Positions 33,851-45,244 of a stretch of DNA of 64,000 bases are shown piece by piece (positions within the stretch are counted from its first letter, which is position 1; every line of letters starts with the position of its first letter). Origin of the DNA: Alitta virens (taxonomy: Eukaryota > Annelida > Polychaeta > Phyllodocida > Nereididae); contig OW028584.1 in assembly GCA_932294295.1 (NCBI GenBank), forward strand, positions 12,516,438-12,580,437, in the 5' to 3' direction. Below the pieces are notes generated by a model, which worked only from the letters and a program-made list of their open reading frames with translations, ran no database searches and had not been told where the DNA came from. The position numbers were made by a program, and so were the translations under genes.

Positions 33851-33969
33851 TGGTCATTTTTTCCGCAAAAATTCGTCGCCAACTCCTCGAATTTTGGGTG
33901 TTACGTAATTTTTGTTATTACTACGAGTTGACTACGAGTAACTCGGCTATGTGGGAACGGGGCTTTATT

Positions 33970-34930
33970 ATGCAAACTCGGATGCAAATGAGGGACATTC
34001 TTGCTTGGCTAGCCGGGGCTAGAGTGATTAAATATGAAAGACGCCTGACTTGTAACTATGAATAACCTACTCAAAAAGTTTATTTTACATATATAATGCA
34101 GAAAGGCTAAAAGCTATGGGAATTGACACTATTTAGCTATGAAAATAATGTATAATGTAATCTGTTGTTTGTACCAAGGACTAGTTTCGTGTGTGTTTAT
34201 AATAGATCTCCCAGCAGTGTTTCTTAATTTGGTGTTGGTCACCAGCCTTAGAGTGCCTAGCATATTAATGGTGACAAAGTGATTTGGGCAGAACTGAAAA
34301 TAACTTCTGCCAAAGTCCTCATGTGACGTAGATCTAGATCATGACTTAGTTTTGTTTGAAAAAAGTCAAACAACTGTCCAAAGCTATTGAATTTGCTCAG
34401 TCAGCCCTGAGTTTTATCCTTAAGAGTTTATTACTGTGTTTTATAAACAGTCAGGGTTGGCTGGAGATATTCAATGGTCTCTTACAGCTTCAATCTACAA
34501 ACAATAACAATTAGTATGACATGGCAGAGGCACTTTGAAAGTCTTAACAATTTTCCTTGTTTGCCAGTGTAACCACTTTTCTGCTAGGCGCTCTAAGAAA
34601 AACCGAACTGGCAGTTAAGATAGTGGATTCAGGAAACTGCTTTGCATTGAGACATCTGGAGATTATTGATAATTGAAACCTTTTTTGTTTCATAATACCT
34701 ACAATCTTTATTGCAAAAAAAAGGAATGAAATTTCACTTGTCAGACATAAACCAAAAATCGCAGGAGATAGTTGTTTGCGACATTTACTGCAGTAAGTAT
34801 TTTAAGGATGTGTAGGTTAATTTTCAAAAGACATGAGCATAATTCTCCTATTATATACATGAATTTGCAACTTTATTAATGTTTAAAGAAGTTATTTGTT
34901 TAAAATTTCCAGCACTCGATTGACCAATTC
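33970..34930. other. Unassigned non-coding DNA
   Basis: No gene or named repeat is visible. Confidence 0.35.
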
Positions 34931-34934
34931 AACG

Positions 34935-35030
34935 CATGGGGGTCTCTCACCTCTTCAATCAACTTTCGACAGCGGCGTGAACCTGCCTTAGAGGGCTGCA
35001 CTTATCCGTCAAATGGATAGGTTTGTTTTA
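34935..35030 (+). mobile_element. Class B SINE tail fragment
   Basis: Only the 3' tail survives, with CTCACCTCTTCAATCAAC and TTAGAGGGCTGCACTT. Confidence 0.75.
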
Positions 35031-35224
35031 TTCATATTTATCTACTGGTACTTTCATTATGAATTTATTTACATTATAAGATACTGTTGGTCATGCAAAT
35101 CTGCTTAATTCATTATGTCATAGACCTATATTTGGGGTAAACCCTCTCACCTGCCCTTGAAAGCCCCTGGGTCTCCTCATGGCAAGGTGGTAACACTATG
35201 GGTAATAAAGACCTCGACCTCCAA

Positions 35225-35900
35225 TGGCCCTAGCTCGCCCTACGTAGCACTAGCACTCCCTATATCGAGCTCTCCCTACAACTAATTCTCAGTGCACCAT
35301 ACACATAGCTCTCCCTACACCTAGCTCTCCCTACACCTAGCTCTCCCTACACCTAGCTCTCCCTACACCTAGCTCTCCCTACACCTAGCTCTCCCTACAC
35401 CTAGCTCTCCCTACACCTAGCTCTCCCTACACCTAGCTCTCCCTACACCTAGCTCTCCCTACACCTAGCTCTCAGTCTCAGAACATCTAGTTCTCCCCAC
35501 TTCTAGCTCTGCCTGAACCTGGTACTCCCTATACCTCGTACTCCCTATACCTAGTACTCCATACACCTAGCTGCCTATACAACATGCTCTATCTACGCCT
35601 AGCTCTCCCTATACCTGGCTCTCCCCATATCTAGCTCTCTGTATACCTAGCACTCCCTGTTCCTAGCATTCCCTGTTCCTAGCACTCCCTGTTCCTAGCA
35701 CTCCCTGTTCCTAGCACTCCCTGTTCCTAGCACTCCCTGTTCCTAGCACTCCCTGTTCCTAGCACTCCCTGTTCCCAACACTCCATACTCCTTTAATACC
35801 CTACATCTAGCTATCCTTACACATAGTGATCCCTATACCTATCTCTCCTTGCTCCACTTACAATGTAGCTGTCCCTAAACCTAGTGCTCCGTACCCTAGT
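35225..35900 (+). repeat. 16-bp minisatellite with two homogenised blocks
   Basis: The whole locus is built from diverged 16-bp units of the form CTCCCT-ACACCTAG-CT. Two blocks are nearly perfect: CTCTCCCTACACCTAG about ten times (35303-35475) and CACTCCCTGTTCCTAG about eight times (35650-35775). Between and around them single diverged units occur. Confidence 0.95.
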
Positions 35901-36240
35901 CCAAACTTGAGTGACCTCTTAGGTCAACATGTCATTTAACATAATTCACTTCCTCTCACAAAATACACCCCTCTTCAAAAGAACCATTCTTGCGCCTTAA
36001 GTCTGACTCCTTAAGAATGAAGAGCTGTGTGTAATCTTGAATTCTCCACATCATTTGTCACATGTTGTACAACATAATCAGACAATGCCAAAATTCACTG
36101 AATGTTTTCGATAATTGATAACATTAAAAGTAAGTTAAACTGGATGACGTATCATTATTTCAAAATCTAAAGCATGAACCTTTTAGTAGCCTTGTCATTG
36201 CATCATTACCTCTGCCTTTACACGTACTGCAATGACCTCA
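35901..36240. other. Unassigned non-coding DNA
   Basis: No gene or named repeat is visible. Confidence 0.35.
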
Positions 36241-36242
36241 TC

Positions 36243-36535
36243 ATGGCAGCTGGGTGGTCTAGTTATAAGACACTCGCCTGCACTCTGAAGGACCCGGGTT
36301 CAATCCCAGGCCAGGGCACCTTTCACGAGCATCATCCCAGCTGGATGTCGTTCGGATGAGAAGTTAAATTGGCAGTCCCTTGTACTCAGTGTCTATGCTA
36401 AGGCAAGTAAAAGATCCCACCCATGGGGTAAATGTGTAACATGGGTGGACTCCTCCTCTCTCTCACCTCATTAATCAATCCCCGATAGTGGCAAGAGCTT
36501 GCCGTAGAGGGCTGCACTTCCCATATCTATATCGT
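36243..36535 (+). mobile_element. Class B SINE, full-length
   Basis: The tRNA-like head has an A box (TGGTCTAGTTATAAGACACT) and a B box (GGGTTCAATCCC). The shared core runs to about 36440 and the class B tail to CAGAGGGCTGCACTT-type sequence. The end ATATCTATATC is a reduced ATCT tail. Confidence 0.9.
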
Positions 36536-36539
36536 CACG

Positions 36540-37260
36540 ATTTAGTCAAATTTTACACGATACACTAAGCATAAAATAATACTCTACTCGTTAAAAGATG
36601 ACCCCTTTTTGAGATTTATATCATTCTGAAATAATATCTTCCAAGGGTCAGCCATTAACTCTATATTAGACAGACAGACAGACAGACAAATACATTTATT
36701 TACACAAAGAGACACACATTTCATATACAGACATTGTTTGAAACATACATAGACAAATAGACAAATAAACAAGTAAAGAAATATTTAAAATGTATTTTTA
36801 TCTATGTGTGGGAGGCCTCTCTAAGGTCTTAGGACCGCTATCATATTATATTTCAATGTGGTCAGCATTTAAGATATGAATTGAAATATTTTTTTCATGG
36901 TCAAGATATCATTTAAGAAAGCAAAATTAACATCTTGACATTTGTTCGGTTTCGGTTTGAATTTCTTTCTTTAACAAACGATTGCAATTTAAAACCAGCC
37001 TGCGCGCAACCAAACAAAATAATTTTTTTAATGTTATGCCAAAGAATTTTTTTTATAATAAAAGAGAATATTAACCAATAAATGGTGAATTAGATTGAAT
37101 GGATTTAGAAAAGAATATTCATAAAAAATAAATTCAGATATTAACCTAGGAGTTTGCTTTATGTAATTCTATGTATCAAATTGTAATTCGTGAATATAGT
37201 TTCATTATTTTTATTGACTCACAATGAATCAAATTGTGTTCTTGCTGCTATATTTTACCT
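36540..37260. other. Unassigned AT-rich DNA
   Basis: A short (CAGA)n tract lies at 36671-36688. Nothing else is recognised. Confidence 0.35.
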
Positions 37261-37262
37261 CG

Positions 37263-37560
37263 CTACTGGGTGGCCTAATGGTTAAGGCATCCGCCAAATC
37301 CATGTCGGCCAGCTGCTCCGTTGAAGGTCCTGGGTTCTATCCACGGCCCGGGCACGCTTCAGGAGCTACATCCCAGCTGGATGTCGATTGCATGAGACGT
37401 TAAATTGGAGGTGCCTTGTACCCGGTGTCTATGCTGAGACGAGTAAAAGACCCCACCCATGGGGTGAATGTGTAACATGATATGGACTCCAAGCCTTATC
37501 TCATCATTACACCTGCCTCTGGAAGCTGGTCATATAAGCTGACTACATTGAGACACATAA
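37263..37560 (+). mobile_element. Class C SINE, full-length
   Basis: The head has A box TGGCCTAATGGTTAAGG and a degenerate B box (GGGTTCTATCC). The shared core follows, then the class C tail with TCATCATTACACCTGCCTCT and CATATAAGCTGAC, ending at ATTGAGACAC. Confidence 0.9.
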
Positions 37561-37639
37561 CGTACTACGACCACCTCGCAATTGAAGTTAGAATGAGCAG
37601 TCTTGCAATTGAAGTTAGAACTGAGCAGTTTGCTGACCT

Positions 37640-38090
37640 AGTAGTTACGGCTTTGACCATTTGATACAGAGGCCAGCTGTGCCGAAGATTCAAATTCTGG
37701 TACAGACTGTCTTCTAAAATACCAGAGCTCTGGGTGTTGTTTACATGAGACGTTAGATTGATGGCACCTTGCTCTTGGTGTCAATGCTGATGCAAGTAAA
37801 GACCCCCACCCATGGGGTAGATATGTAGGCATGTGGGTGATTAGGGCTTTACGTCCTGTATTTCTGCACCAGTTGGGCTAATTAGGACTGGCAGGGACCA
37901 TGGCAATGAGACGAAGGATGAAACAGCCATCCAACTTAGGCTCGACCAGGAATTGAACCCGGGACTCAGCGGTTGGAAGCCCAGAGCGCTACCTCTGAGC
38001 TAGGCATGTAAATGTGTAACAACTCCAAGTCTAATCGTCACATCATTACGTCTGCCTGTGGCTGCTGGTCATAAGCTGGCTTACCATGCC
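37640..38090 (+). mobile_element. Second class C SINE, interrupted by a class A SINE
   Basis: Diverged core (37740-37825) and tail (38010-38085) are separated by the class A SINE at 37835-38000. Joined across that insertion, the text reads through the usual CATGGGGTA...AAATGTGTAAC core. Confidence 0.8.
37835..38000 (-). mobile_element. Class A SINE, copy 7, nested
   Basis: Minus-strand copy inside a class C SINE. A 9-bp duplication TAGGCATGT flanks it at 37826-37834 and 38001-38009. Class A was therefore active after this class C copy had landed. Confidence 0.9.
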
Positions 38091-38399
38091 TTACCACAGA
38101 GACATCACAGTTCTGTGACATGTGTAAAAAAAATTTCAAAAGTTAATTGCCACTTAAGTATGTAATTAATGTCTGTGACCGTTATTACTCTAAATTGTCA
38201 GAACTCATTGCCAATCAATCACTGACAAATGCATCCCAAAATGTCATTCATTATTGCACATTATTCCATTAATATAAAAGAGATATTCGCTATATTATCA
38301 GGTAGTAAATTGTAAGAATAACAACATTTTCCCTTTCTTCTTTCAGTTGTCAAGTGCTGTCTTCATCTTGTCTGGACCACTATTTGACCACCGTATATC

Positions 38400-38745
38400 T
38401 AGCAGCTGGGTTTTCTAGTGGTAAGACGCTCGCCTGCTCCTCTGAAGGACCCGGGTTCAATCCCAGGCCCGGGCACCCTTCATGAGCAACATCTCAGCTT
38501 GATGTCGTTCGCATCAAACATTAAATTGGCGTTCCGTTGTACTCAGTTCCTATGCTGAGGCAGGTAAAAGATCCCACCCCATGGGGTAAATGTGTAACAT
38601 GGGTGGACTCCTCCTCTCTCTCTCACCTCATCAATCAACCCTTGATAGCGGCAAGAACTTGTCTTAGAGGGCTGCACTTTCCATGCCTATCTATCTACCT
38701 ATGTTTCTATCTATCTATCTATCTATCTTTCTATCTATCTATCTG
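38400..38745 (+). mobile_element. Class B SINE with ATCT tail
   Basis: Full-length copy: A box TGGTAAGACGCTCGCC region, B box GGGTTCAATCCC, shared core, class B tail, then (ATCT)n at 38686-38745. Confidence 0.9.
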
Positions 38746-38749
38746 CTGG

Positions 38750-39450
38750 GACCAATCTTGATATTTCGATTTAGGTGTGCAATGGCTAATTCTAAAGTTG
38801 GATAGCTAGTTATGCAATTTTGTTAATTTGCAACAACACTCTTTATCTTTTTTTTCGATGCTTATGTCAGTCATGCATGATCTTGTTTAAAATTCATGAA
38901 AAACAAAAAAAAATGTACTGTTGAATATTCCATGAATGAAATAGTACCTGAATATTAAAAAAGAAGAAGTTTGATTTCAAGATTAGTGAGTTTGGCAACT
39001 CTCTACAGTTGTACTTAAGAAAAATGCAGTTGAAATGGTTAAAAGCCCTTAAAACACTTGCATTTATATGAAGAAGAACACTACATTGATTTCATCCCTT
39101 CAGTCATTTTAGGTTTTTGAAAAATCTCAGGTCAAAATCAGAATATGAAAGAGAATTAATATCAGTCCAGTTGAGTCAAAAATATTCTTTGTGGAAGTAA
39201 ATTTTTTTACTTCAGTTCCCTTCCTTGTCCAAGCAGACAACAATGGACAAGCAAGAAAGGTATGGTATTTTATATACCAGGGCAACTGCTTACTTTAGCA
39301 TAGGTAATACTGTTGTTTGAGCTAGTAATGGTCTATTCACATTTTATTTGTAACCATTCTTTGATATGGTATGTGCTCCTTGCCTGGCATGGCATTTGAC
39401 AGCAAAGTACCAGAGCTTCTTAACCATATTCTGGAGGATTTGGACTGGTT
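38750..39450. other. Unassigned AT-rich DNA
   Basis: No gene or named repeat is visible. Confidence 0.35.
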
Positions 39451-39452
39451 TA

Positions 39453-39839
39453 CACTGTGCGCTGTCACCGCAAAGCCAAACGACCTAATTATGGACATTT
39501 TTTGCTAGTTTATCTAGGTGAACAAAATGATTGGGTAAACTATGTAGCTGATTGGCTGTGTATTGACTTAAGAAACTTCTTCTCTTCTCTTAAAAATACA
39601 AGAGAAGTGGATTCAAATTTCTTTTGTTTAGGCCATTTTTCTGTATTTCTTGCTTTTCAGAACAAGAATTGCGTAAACTCAGCACATGAACATTTAATTA
39701 TTCTGTAATTCCATTGTTAGACTTTTTATACAATAAGCCAGCTTTTAGACTATGAGAGAAATTAAATAATTTGCTTGAGTAAATGAGCAAAACATGTACA
39801 TCGTTAGGTCGCTGGGCTGTGAGGTGATGACAAACAGTG
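39453..39839 (+). mobile_element. CACTG-ended MITE, full copy 2
   Basis: Inverted termini CACTGTGCGCTGTCACC and GGTGATGACAAACAGTG. At 387 bp it is almost the same length as the 20809-21196 copy. The shared interior includes TTTCTCTTG-type and GTAAACTATGTAGCTGATTGG-like words. The flanks show no clear duplication. Confidence 0.85.
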
Positions 39840-40136
39840 AGTTGGAGTTGTCAACATCTTATGAGATGCTTAGGGAAAACATCTTTACAAGGTAAGAGTC
39901 TTAATAGGACACCAGGTGGGATTCACTTATATTGTTATGTGCCTTACATATTGTGCCAGCCTATTTGTATTATGAACAGTTGCTTCACATAATACATATT
40001 ATCCAAAATAAGCCACTCCCATTGTCATACCCCACAAAAGACGACACTTTTCCTGGTAAATAAATTCAGCCATATGCAGCCATACTTACTGTCTGGAAAG
40101 TTAACTTGTACATAAAGGAAAAACACTATTGCAGTG

Positions 40137-41281
40137 GGGTCAATCCATATGAATTCACCGAAATTCAGACAAACTTCCCAAGTCACCATCTCAAAAAATT
40201 CTTCAAAAATTTCTAGTTGTAGGAATATAAAACTAATGGAAAAATCCAAAATTTCAGGTCTCCAGTGTCAATGGTTTAGAAGATACAGCAGTTTAAAATG
40301 TTATCAATCTTTTGCGGAAAAGCACAACGGCATGAATTTCCAAGTTCAGACGTCCAAATCTCTCTTATTTTTCATAATATAGGCATGAAATGTTGTACCT
40401 AGAATAAAGGAGTTGTATTGAATCCATGTATGCTGTTACAGCAGGGCTATTGGTGATATTTGTCAAACTGTAATGCTGTTAAAAAGGGCGAAAATGGGAA
40501 AAGTTGCAAAACGACACTTTCTTTTTTGCAGGGCTGTGTTGAATCAGTGCAAGCATAAGAGCTCATATTTATTTTCTTGCTTCTTATGGTTCACCTGCAA
40601 ATATATGAATGGCCAAAACCACCTTATTTGCAAAAAGATGGCAGCCAGAGTAGTTTTGAAAAGACAAATAATATACGATTATTTTAATGTAATTTTGACC
40701 ATCAAGAGAGTTCACCATCACTTCCATATTTTTTTCCCAATATCACACACATCTAGTGGTCCTCTGGTTAAAATATTGTGGTGGTCAGATTCCTTCATAT
40801 TTTTATGAATTTTTCAAAAATCGATCTTTATATATTAAAAAAATAATAGTCTTTTGCAATTTCTTAATATTTGCATAAGGTTTTGAACAGTTAAATTTAT
40901 CTATTCATTTGATAAACATGTTTAAAGTATATATGATGCTATATTGATTACATAATCATCAAATGTTGCAAACTAAAGGTATTGGGGAAAAAGCAAATGC
41001 ATGGTGATTCAATACAATGTCTGTACCCTAGGTACAAAATTTCATGCCTACATTATGAAAAATAAGAGAGATATGGACGTCTTAACTTGGAAAATCATGC
41101 CGTTTGGCTTTTCCGCAAAAAAAAAACAATAAAATTTCAAACTGCTGTATCTTCTAAACAATTGACACTGGAGACCTGAAATTTTGGATTTTTCCATTAA
41201 TTATATACAAAAAGTAAGTTTTAAAAAAAGTTTTGAGATGGTGACCTGGGGAGCTTTCGGTGAATTCATATGGATTGATCC
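40137..41281. mobile_element. Fold-back element with roughly 300-bp inverted termini
   Basis: The left arm (40137 to about 40440) and right arm (about 40980-41281) are inverted repeats. Shared words include ATCAATCCATATGAATTCAC, GGTCTCCAGTGTCAATGGTT-type sequence and TTTCATAAT.TAGGCATGAAAT. A 4-bp AGTG occurs immediately outside each end (40133-40136, 41282-41285), a possible target duplication. The 540-bp centre has no transposase. The superfamily is uncertain. Confidence 0.85.
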
Positions 41282-41344
41282 AGTGTTAACATTAAGGCCA
41301 CATATTTTTAAGCTATATGAATTGATCGTGTGATACCCATGGGT

Positions 41345-41531
41345 AGGGGGGTGGATTAGGACTTTACATTCTGTATTTCTGCACCTGTTGGGCTAACTAG
41401 GACAAGCAGGGACCATAGCAATGAGATGAAGGATGAAACAGCCATCCAACTTAGGCTCAACTGGGAATTGAAGCCCAGACCCAGTGGTTGAAAACCCAGC
41501 ATGCTACCACTGAGGGTAGGCCCCCAACCCT
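41345..41531 (-). mobile_element. Class A SINE, copy 8
   Basis: Minus-strand full-length copy with a mutated B box. A perfect 16-bp target duplication TGTGATACCCATGGGT flanks it at 41329-41344 and 41532-41547. Confidence 0.97.
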
Positions 41532-41599
41532 TGTGATACCCATGGGTCATAGTAAATGTAAATACCTGTGCAGAGCTAAAAAGTAAAAAAAGTGTCATA

Positions 41600-41655
41600 G
41601 AGACAGGCAGACAGGCAGATAGACAGACAGACAGCTAGCTGGACAGCTAGACAAA
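41600..41655. repeat. CAGA microsatellite
   Basis: An imperfect (CAGA/CAGG)n tract followed by GACAGCTAG words. Confidence 0.85.
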
Positions 41656-41659
41656 AACA

Positions 41660-42145
41660 ACAACAAAAGATAAAAATATTATCATCTCTAAATGCATCCT
41701 TGCAGTGTTGTTGTGTCAATTTGGGCTTTAAACTATATCTAGAATTAATTAGTCTAAGCTATTTACTTACAAGTAGACAATTCCTTGAAAGTAACTTGTC
41801 AGTTAAAAGATAAATTTGGCTAGACTCTTACTGCCACTTCGCCTTGGACTTAATAAATCACCATCTTGCATGATATGCTGCTAAAATAAATACATCTATC
41901 AAAATCTACTCTCTGGAATCCAGGATTATAAAATCCTGTAAGAATAAACTCAGGGTCCTGCTAAAATTGAAAATCAAATGCATGTTAACAACATCTAATA
42001 TATATAATTATATGCCCACAGACTATTTTTTATCAAGAGGGAGCATTTTGGTATAAGGGTTAGGTTAAGTCATCCACTTTATATTTCAAGACTGGTGTGG
42101 ATAGGTTCGGATACTTTCCCCTCAGATGGAGCCTACTTTGCGAAA
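41660..42145. other. Unassigned non-coding DNA
   Basis: No gene or named repeat is visible. Confidence 0.35.
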
Positions 42146-42148
42146 ATA

Positions 42149-42386
42149 CAATGTGCTCTCATCTCAAAGCCCAGCGACCTGATTATGTACACGTTTTACG
42201 CTTTACTCATCGAAACGAAATCATAAAATATGAATCCATTTCTCTTGTATTTTTAGGAGAAAATTTCTTAAGTCTATACTCAGCCTATCGGCTACATAGT
42301 ATAACCAATCATTTTGTTTAACTAGGTAAACTAGCAAAGAATGTCCATAATTAGGCTGCTTGGCTTATAGGTGACGACGCACAGTG
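42149..42386 (+). mobile_element. CACTG-ended MITE, internally deleted copy
   Basis: Left end CAATGTGCTCTCATCTCAAAG and right end GTGACGACGCACAGTG belong to the same family as 20809-21196. About 150 bp of the interior is missing. Confidence 0.8.
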
Positions 42387-42394
42387 AACTCGGC

Positions 42395-42600
42395 AGTGAC
42401 TCCTGCATTGTGTCACAAATGTAAGTCAGATAATAGCATGGTGTTGTGATACTAAATAGATGTTAGTCTAAATGTCACAGAGGGCCTACCTCAGTGGTGG
42501 CGAGCTGGACTTCCAACCCCTGGGTCCCGGATACAATTCCCGGTTGTGCATAAGTTGGATGGCTATTTAATCCCTCATCTCATTGTCATGACATCACGTG
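42395..42600 (+). repeat. Duplicated segment with class A SINE, copy 9
   Basis: Positions 42395-42478 match 53585-53685 (shared ACTAAATAGATGTTAGTCTAA). Both are followed by a class A SINE; here it is truncated at its 3' end near 42590. The coincidence suggests one ancestral SINE-bearing segment copied to two places. Confidence 0.75.
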
Positions 42601-42604
42601 CCAA

Positions 42605-42980
42605 AATCCACTCACCTATGACACAATCCAGTACAATATGCCATAATATCTCGCTGACTGACTTAAATGACTTAATATGTCCCAGGTGCTGACATTTTAT
42701 TTAAAGTATAATCCGAAATAAATGCCCACTTGATTTTTACATATATTCATGTAGAAGTGCAAAATAAATATACCTGTACATCAAATGATAAGAATGATAA
42801 ACTATTGGATTAAAATCCCTTGGAAAATTACTTTTGAATGTTTATGTTTAAGTGTCATTTGTGCCATCACATCTTCTAACATCATGCAGCGGTATCTTTC
42901 TTGGTACTCACAAGTTTATACAGTTACGGAAAACAATGTTCGTACAAAAGGAAATAATGTTCATGACTAATACACATAAA
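42605..42980. other. Unassigned non-coding DNA
   Basis: No gene or named repeat is visible. Confidence 0.35.
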
Positions 42981-42984
42981 TGTA

Positions 42985-43190
42985 TAGATAGATAGATAGA
43001 TATGGGAAGTGCAGCTAAGGCAAGTTCTTGCCACTATCGAGGGTTGATTGATGAGGTGAGAGAGAGAGAGAAGGAGTCCCGTGTTACACATTTACCCCAT
43101 GGGTGGGATCCTTCACTTGCCTCAGCATAGGCACTGAGTACAAGGGACCGCCAATTTAACGTCTCATCTGAACAACTTTCAGCTATATAA
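42985..43190 (-). mobile_element. Class B SINE with GATA tail, head truncated
   Basis: Minus-strand copy. The GATA tract (42985-43003) marks the 3' tail. The class B tail and shared core follow, and the copy breaks off near 43190 at the ATCCAGCTGG-equivalent point. Confidence 0.85.
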
Positions 43191-43194
43191 AAGT

Positions 43195-44035
43195 GCGAAG
43201 TGGCTTTTTGTAATATATCTGTCTTCTCATCCCTTTCTGCAGATAAAGATTCAGAAATCCTGTATTTATCTCATTGACATTGAAATAATAAAAACACATC
43301 ATACAATGAATGGTTTAGAGCTAGCTGGGTAACCCTTAAGTGATGGATCACTAGCCAACAACAAAACAATTAGTAAAAATTATAGGCGCTTTACCTTTCA
43401 TAATCTACATAAATGGTGATAATTTAAGACATATAGAGTTGCAATCAATTTATCTGCATATCTGACTTACTGTCAATTTGTCCCACCCTAATATATCTCA
43501 CCATACATACTGGACCGAATTATTGCTGTCATTTGCAAGCAAGCAAGCCGTCGTGAGTCAGTTTGTCGGACTACACACATGCATTATACTTTTTGTCTGA
43601 TGAACGCTTATGCTGACTGTGTGTATGTTTTGCTTTCAGTCTGTTATACTGCCGGCCTGTAATTCATACCAAAGTCAAGAGCAGTCTGACATCTGATGTA
43701 TTTATACAAAAAGGTTCAATGTACGTGTACAGCAGCAAATCATACATTATTTTGCTGACTGGCTTAACAGACTGTTACTCTGCCCCGGGTAGCTACTTAG
43801 GACTTTTCTCTCCAGAGAAGGTTCTGTGTCTGTATTTGCGATGACAAAGCCTCGAGAGGTTGTCTGTTTATGATGGATCGCACAAAGCTGCCGTTAAAAC
43901 ACACTTTCCCATGCTCAAGTATATTACTGTGTCAAATGTTCAAGAGTGCGTCTCTTTCCAGTGCATACACTGTAATAGAGAGATTGAATACATCGTAATG
44001 TGTGATGACTCGGTTAATAAGCAGCCGATATGAAA
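43195..44035. other. Unassigned non-coding DNA
   Basis: No gene or named repeat is visible. Confidence 0.35.
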
Positions 44036-44039
44036 TTAG

Positions 44040-44195
44040 TATTAGTTATATCCCGAATAGGAGGGAGGTAACTAACATTTTTGTTGGTTATATCCAGACG
44101 CCGGGTTATTACGCATAACTAGACTAAGTTCAGTTTGCATTTAAGAAGAGTTAACTAACATATTCGTTGGTTATTGCCCGCTTAGAACAATAGTA
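44040..44195 (+). repeat. GTTGGTTAT dispersed repeat, copy 2
   Basis: Same two-part arrangement as 21290-21500, with TATATCCCGAATAGGAGGGA and two GTTGGTTAT blocks, but a shorter middle. Confidence 0.7.
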
Positions 44196-44344
44196 TAGAT
44201 ATGGTTATACAGTTCAACCTGTCAAATGGTCAAAGTGGCTACTGAATTCAGGTGTGCATAAAGGAATGATTGCTAATTGTGTGCATGTAATATCTGATTC
44301 ATCATAAATCTCCTTTCATATAAATACAATTACTGCCCCTTTTA

Positions 44345-44528
44345 GAGGCGGCAGCATAGCTCAGAGGTAGCGCTCTGGGCTTCCAACCACTGGGTCCTGT
44401 GTTCGATTCCCGCTCGAGCTTAAGTTGGATGGCTGTTTTATCCATCATCTCAATACCATGGTCCCTGCCTGTTCTTATTAATCCAACAGGTGCAGAAATA
44501 CAGGACGTAAAGCCCTAATCCACCCTCC
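44345..44528 (+). mobile_element. Class A SINE, copy 10
   Basis: Plus-strand full-length copy. A 13-bp target duplication ACTGCCCCTTTTA flanks it at 44332-44344 and 44529-44541. Confidence 0.95.
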
Positions 44529-44723
44529 ACTGCCCCTTTTAACTAACTATATTCACACAGGTAAATTTATTTTCGTAACTTAATTCTTTTGGCTACCAAC
44601 AGGTAAATTTTAATGATCTTGCTCTACAGATGTTTGGTTCCAATTCAGTGGGTAGCTCAATTAAGTTAATTTAGAATATGTACTCTAAAGGCTTGCCACC
44701 AATGACACCAGCTTTTTTTACGT

Positions 44724-44846
44724 ATCCCAGATAGCATTCCAAAGCGGGCCAGCGTCGTTTCTATATGGGCCACTGTCAGTATAGGATCGTTCTGACATCG
44801 TCAACGTTGCCCTAATGCTGAAATGATTTGGAATGCTATCTGGGAT
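44724..44846. mobile_element. Palindromic MITE, 123 bp
   Basis: Termini ATCCCAGATAGCATTCCAAA and TTTGGAATGCTATCTGGGAT are inverted repeats. This is the intact form of the element that is tandemly amplified at 19935-20327. Confidence 0.9.
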
Positions 44847-44889
44847 CAATCTGGATTTGAGTGAAAATTAGCAATAAAAAGTTCGGTGT

Positions 44890-45240
44890 ACGTAATTAGT
44901 GAAATGGCAGGAATACATTCACAGTATACAATATATACATGCATTGACATTCTGGTGTTTCAATGAACCGGCACCGGTATGCCAGAGTTGTCGGTGCTCC
45001 CTAACAATCAAACATATTTTATTATATTGCACCCACTTACAACGCATTAGAAGACCTTTGTTTCAAGCTACTACCTTACAACATCTCTTTACCAGATATC
45101 CAACGCAGACAATTATTGATTTTTTACATGCTTCTGGTTTCTACTACCAAATATAGATAATTAATCCTAACCTAGAGAGCCTTTACATAGCCCACTCAGG
45201 TGCTGATGAGGCATTAAACAATGACACACACACACATTCT
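44890..45240 (+). pseudogene. LINE 3' end with CCHC motif
   Basis: The frame ending at 45156 encodes PVCQSCRCSLTIKHILLYC, a C-x2-C-x7-H-x4-C arrangement. This is typical of the region after the RT/RNase H domains of Jockey/CR1-like LINEs. After the stop a 3' UTR ends in (CA)n at about 45223-45237. The upstream domains are absent, so it is a 5'-truncated relic. Confidence 0.75.
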
Positions 45241-45244
45241 GGTG

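Larger units (their letters stand above)
31704..33964. mobile_element. Non-autonomous Harbinger-type element, 2,261 bp
   Basis: The ends are AGCCCCGTTCCCACATAGCC and its exact reverse complement, flanked by a perfect TTA duplication (31701-31703, 33965-33967). The terminal inverted repeat runs through the adjoining ACTCGTAGTCAACTCGTAG. The left arm is nearly identical over about 480 bp to the left arm of the autonomous copy at 59380. Both arms carry CTCGSCGAG palindromes in 21-bp phase. The interior encodes neither transposition gene. It holds four copies of a unit of about 145 bp and a 139-bp tandem duplication. I infer that it is mobilised in trans by the 59380 element. Confidence 0.93.

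Noticed and set aside
35225..35900. CRISPR-like direct repeats
   Set aside because: Units are contiguous 16-mers without unique spacers, and the genome is eukaryotic.
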